A stretch of 17,551 nucleotides of DNA from an uncultured Bacteroidales bacterium (GTDB taxonomy: Bacteria > Bacteroidota > Bacteroidia > Bacteroidales > P3): the NCBI GenBank assembly GCA_937884485.1, contig CALGCG010000011.1:1-17551 (forward strand). Direction: 5' to 3'. This document shows, piece after piece, positions 15,091 through 17,551 of this stretch. A program made the position numbers and the translations under genes. Below the pieces are notes generated by a model. The model did not search any database. It saw only the letters and a program-made list of their open reading frames with translations, and was not told where the DNA came from. Numbering within the stretch: the stretch's first letter is position 1; each line of letters begins with the position of its first letter.

Positions 15091-16662
15091 ATGGAAAGGA
15101 AAGATTTGTTTATCAATAATGACCTCTCCATGATGTTGTCGAGAGAGTTGGCTTCTGCACAAGAAAAAGATGTAGAATGGGAAAAAGAGCGGGAGAGGAT
15201 ACGTAAAGATGCGGAAAAAGTTGTTGAAAATCCCGCAGAAACTATCGATGCCAAAGCGATAATGGTCAGAGGCATTCGCTATGCTGGGACAGACGAATAC
15301 TATTTAAAGCTATTTACGGAGGGAAGTGATGAGGAGCAACTGACGGAGTTGAGAAATTTAGAGTATGTTGCATCGCTGACACTACTGCCTGCTGCTATTC
15401 TTGTAGCTGGCCATAATCTGATAGAGAAAGAAGACTATACTAAATGGACGGAGATGCTGTTTAACCTTCGTTACGTACCTTTGCAGAAGGCTTTTTGTTA
15501 TTGCTTAAAAAGCCATCGTGATTTTTGCAATGTACTGAAGACGATAGACGTTAGACGACTGGATTATCCGCATACGTTCGTGCTGTCGCTTTTGGATCAT
15601 TGGTTTGAGTGGCTTACGAGAGCATTTGGACATCTGATAAGTTATGATGATGAGCGTAGGAATTATGATAAGAATCCTAAGGCGCAGGAATTGAAAAAGG
15701 AAGGCCAAGCAGTAAAAGAAGAATGGGAGAAAGAACTGCCTGTGATGATTCATGAAATCATGGGATGCTTTGCGCTACATTTGCAATCTGAAAGGATTCT
15801 AGCATGGGCAACCAATGAGCCGCTAAGAGATGACACCTTAAGTAATCCGTATAGTGCAAGTTATAATCGCTGCATATATCAGATATGGGATGACTTGTCG
15901 AAAGTTGTTCAGTTAAACTCAATTCCAGAAAAGGATTTGAATCTGAATATGCTACTGCTGATGGCCAATAAGGCCGTGGAAGATCATGATGAGGCTTATG
16001 GAAAAGAAGTATATGAGAAACTGACGGGATGCCTTATAAGAGAGAACTTTTCCAATATGGAAAAGAAATCAAAAGTTGAAGAGAAACGACAGCGAACAAT
16101 TGCGAAACTGATGGTTTTAATTAAGCCAGATTTGGATTATGGTGGATTTGTAAATGGTGTTGCGACGCGGTTTCAGGGATGGAATTTGGACTACCAGCAG
16201 GTTTACGCAGAAGCAAGACGGGAAGCGTATTTAATTTGTTGCCTATTTAGGGTGTTTGAAATTCAGACAGTTGAGGATAGTAGCTTATTCCCGTTATGGA
16301 AAAACTTGGTGGATGTCTATTTGCATGAGTATCGGCGCTGCGATAACGAATATATACTAAGAGATGATTTTACTGTGCCGTTTAGAGTGGCTGTAGAGGT
16401 GGCTGCGAAGCTAAAGGATGATGGTTGTCGGGACTATCTGCATGAGATGATGCTGGAGTATATACTGAGCATTGTGGCATTGTTGACGGTATTTTCGGAA
16501 TGTAGTATGACGCTGGCTGATAATATTGTAAAATGTTTACTGCAGAGGATAGAAATAGAGTGGCCATCGGCAAAGATGCTGATGGAAGTAAGAGGACAGC
16601 GGATGTTGGAGGAGAGAATAGAGAATCTGATTGGGCAGTTGAAGAAGGGAGGAGAGAAATAA
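15091..16662 (+). CDS. Helical protein of unknown family, 523 residues
   Basis: I do not recognise this family. The protein appears almost entirely alpha-helical, with a charged coiled-coil stretch near residues 24-47 (EKDVEWEKERERIRKDAEK) and another charged segment around 205-220. Repeated helix-turn-helix-like hydrophobic patterns suggest a superhelical scaffold such as a HEAT- or TPR-like array. No Walker motif, nuclease triad, signal peptide or membrane segment is visible. Its stop lies two bases before the next gene's ATG, and only five bases separate it from the PLD-like gene. A structural or target-recognition role in the five-gene module is a guess from position. Confidence 0.7.
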   Translation: MERKDLFINNDLSMMLSRELASAQEKDVEWEKERERIRKDAEKVVENPAETIDAKAIMVRGIRYAGTDEYYLKLFTEGSDEEQLTELRNLEYVASLTLLPAAILVAGHNLIEKEDYTKWTEMLFNLRYVPLQKAFCYCLKSHRDFCNVLKTIDVRRLDYPHTFVLSLLDHWFEWLTRAFGHLISYDDERRNYDKNPKAQELKKEGQAVKEEWEKELPVMIHEIMGCFALHLQSERILAWATNEPLRDDTLSNPYSASYNRCIYQIWDDLSKVVQLNSIPEKDLNLNMLLLMANKAVEDHDEAYGKEVYEKLTGCLIRENFSNMEKKSKVEEKRQRTIAKLMVLIKPDLDYGGFVNGVATRFQGWNLDYQQVYAEARREAYLICCLFRVFEIQTVEDSSLFPLWKNLVDVYLHEYRRCDNEYILRDDFTVPFRVAVEVAAKLKDDGCRDYLHEMMLEYILSIVALLTVFSECSMTLADNIVKCLLQRIEIEWPSAKMLMEVRGQRMLEERIENLIGQLKKGGEK

Positions 16663-16664
16663 CT

Positions 16665-17369
16665 ATGAAAAATTATTTGGATTACTTTTTGGAACAGCGA
16701 ATGAACTCTGCTGATGGCGAAGAGATAAAAGGAGCTTTGGAAGCTATCAGTATCGAGGAGAAAAAATGTCTTGAACTGTTCAAAATACAGATAAGTCATT
16801 GCCAGCAACAATTAGCATTGATTGGTGAGAGAATTACTGAAGGGTGGCATACTCATGAACTGATGGTTAAGAAACGTGCTTTTGAGGAACAGGAGTATGT
16901 ACTGAATGTCGCAGCGCAAATCCAGCAGTGTTCGTATGAGACCAAAGGAATTCAGAAGTTGCTATATTTTGAAAAGAATGAAAGTAGTAGGGAAAGAATT
17001 GCTGTTGATGCTTCTGTGATGATGTATGAATGGTGTGAAGATTTGAATGAACTTACCGGAAAGAAGTTTCAAGATATAGCCAAAAGGTTGTTGTCGGAGG
17101 CTGCGCTGGCCAAGACCAGAATTGCCAGGAAGAAACTGGCAGATTTCTTTAAACAGGAGAAACCAGTGCTTTCTGAGATACGGCATAACGCAGGAGCACA
17201 TCGAGAACATGACTTCATGAAGCAAATGGAAGTGTTGGAAGGTGTTGGTTGGTTAGACACGATTGAACGACTGCATAGATTTGAGGAGTTGACATTGGAA
17301 TTAGGAAAGACGATGAAACCTCTGATGGAAGCTGGGCTGAAGAAAATTGGGGAGGCTTTTGGGAAATAA
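16665..17369 (+). CDS. Small helical protein with HEPN-like Rx5H motif
   Basis: The start at 16665 is preferred over an in-frame ATG at 16533. The longer form would overlap the previous gene by 130 bases, while GGGAGGAG (16647-16654) is an unusually good ribosome binding site about 10 bases before 16665. The resulting 234-residue protein is all-helical. It contains EIRHNAGAHREHD (171-183), in which R173 and H179 fit the Rx4-6H motif of HEPN ribonucleases. The usual polar residue after Arg is His here, followed by Asn. If real, it could be an RNA-cutting effector of the operon. The motif is short, however, and also occurs in non-catalytic helical proteins. It is the last gene of the operon; no clear terminator was seen after it. 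Confidence 0.62.
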   Translation: MKNYLDYFLEQRMNSADGEEIKGALEAISIEEKKCLELFKIQISHCQQQLALIGERITEGWHTHELMVKKRAFEEQEYVLNVAAQIQQCSYETKGIQKLLYFEKNESSRERIAVDASVMMYEWCEDLNELTGKKFQDIAKRLLSEAALAKTRIARKKLADFFKQEKPVLSEIRHNAGAHREHDFMKQMEVLEGVGWLDTIERLHRFEELTLELGKTMKPLMEAGLKKIGEAFGK

Positions 17370-17378
17370 TATTATGCA

Positions 17379-17411
17379 TTTGAATAAAACAAGTTAAATA
17401 CGTTAATTTTG
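17379..17411 (+). promoter_or_regulatory. Promoter-like element past the last gene, rightward
   Basis: TTTG (17379-17382) and TAATTTTG (17404-17411) are spaced by 21 bases and fit the Bacteroidetes consensus. The next rightward gene, if any, starts beyond the window; no open frame of note begins within the remaining 140 bases. Confidence 0.45.
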
Positions 17412-17516
17412 CCTCCTTATTTCTGACATTGTCCAACCCTCAATTCACCTCTCTACCATTTAATGTGTAAGTTGTTGATTATCAATGCTTAATATATTCA
17501 AATGATGAAGTTGGAG

Positions 17517-17524
17517 CAAAATTA
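17517..17524 (-). promoter_or_regulatory. Possible leftward -7 element at the right edge
   Basis: On the minus strand this reads TAATTTTGC followed by TCC, nearly the same as the rightward element at 17404 (TAATTTTGC then CTCC). A TTTG lies at 17548-17551 with a 23-base spacer, slightly longer than ideal. A transcript from here would run leftward into the end of the operon. Confidence 0.25.
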
Positions 17525-17551
17525 GATAATTTATTTGATTATGTCAACAAA

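Noticed and set aside
16533..16664. Earlier in-frame ATG for the last operon gene
   Set aside because: It would create a 130-base overlap with the 523-residue gene, while a strong GGGAGGAG site supports the ATG at 16665.
17215..17436. 73-codon leftward open frame at the operon end
   Set aside because: Most of it is antisense to the last gene, and only weak promoter evidence lies upstream of it.

Overview
The window looks like an accessory region of a Bacteroidales chromosome, most likely Prevotella or a close relative. The support is an UpxY-type NusG paralogue, a RAYT/IS200-like transposase relic and AAA/DUF4143 ATPases of the kind common in this order. Several promoter-like elements also fit the Bacteroidetes consensus TTTG-N19..21-TAnnTTTG. 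No rRNA, tRNA, cas gene or replication origin was seen.

Left part (1-3550). A short promoter-to-terminator unit (about 89-250) is followed by a leftward Crp/Fnr-family regulator (371-946) with its own terminator. Next comes a decayed DUF4143 ATPase tail (about 1181-1290, minus strand). Six short repeats spaced 28-33 bp then lead into an intact AAA/DUF4143 ATPase (1537-2817). A broken RAYT transposase (2915-3472, minus) closes this part.

Middle part (3740-4935). A promoter-like element and a structured leader precede an UpxY transcription antiterminator (3844-4446) and a WbuC-family cupin (4477-4884). These two normally belong to a capsule or O-antigen locus, but no glycosyltransferase, flippase or polymerase gene follows within the window. 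A hairpin follows wbuC.

Right part (5029-17369). Nine genes, all rightward, have the appearance of a defence island with two modules. Module 1 (5029-9946) has an Mrr-like nuclease fused to a GHKL-type ATPase domain. Behind it is an ABC three-component (ABC-3C) system: a PD-(D/E)xK nuclease-like effector, a middle component, and a DUF3732 SMC/Rad50-like ATPase, with overlapping reading frames. A hairpin nearly identical to the one after wbuC follows, so module 1 lies between two direct copies of this element. Module 2 (10076-17369) is a tightly packed five-gene operon: a large ABC/OLD-like ATPase, an HNH nuclease with two CxxC pairs, a protein with a degenerate PLD-like HxR motif, a 523-residue helical protein of unknown family, and a 234-residue protein with an RHNAGAH (Rx5H, HEPN-like) motif. 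The first two genes resemble Septu (PtuA/PtuB) in logic. I do not recognise the five-gene set as a named system, and it is the best candidate here for something undescribed. The right edge (17370-17551) holds promoter-like sequence and no gene I can support.

All assignments come from reading motifs by eye. No database search, structure prediction or genome comparison was possible.
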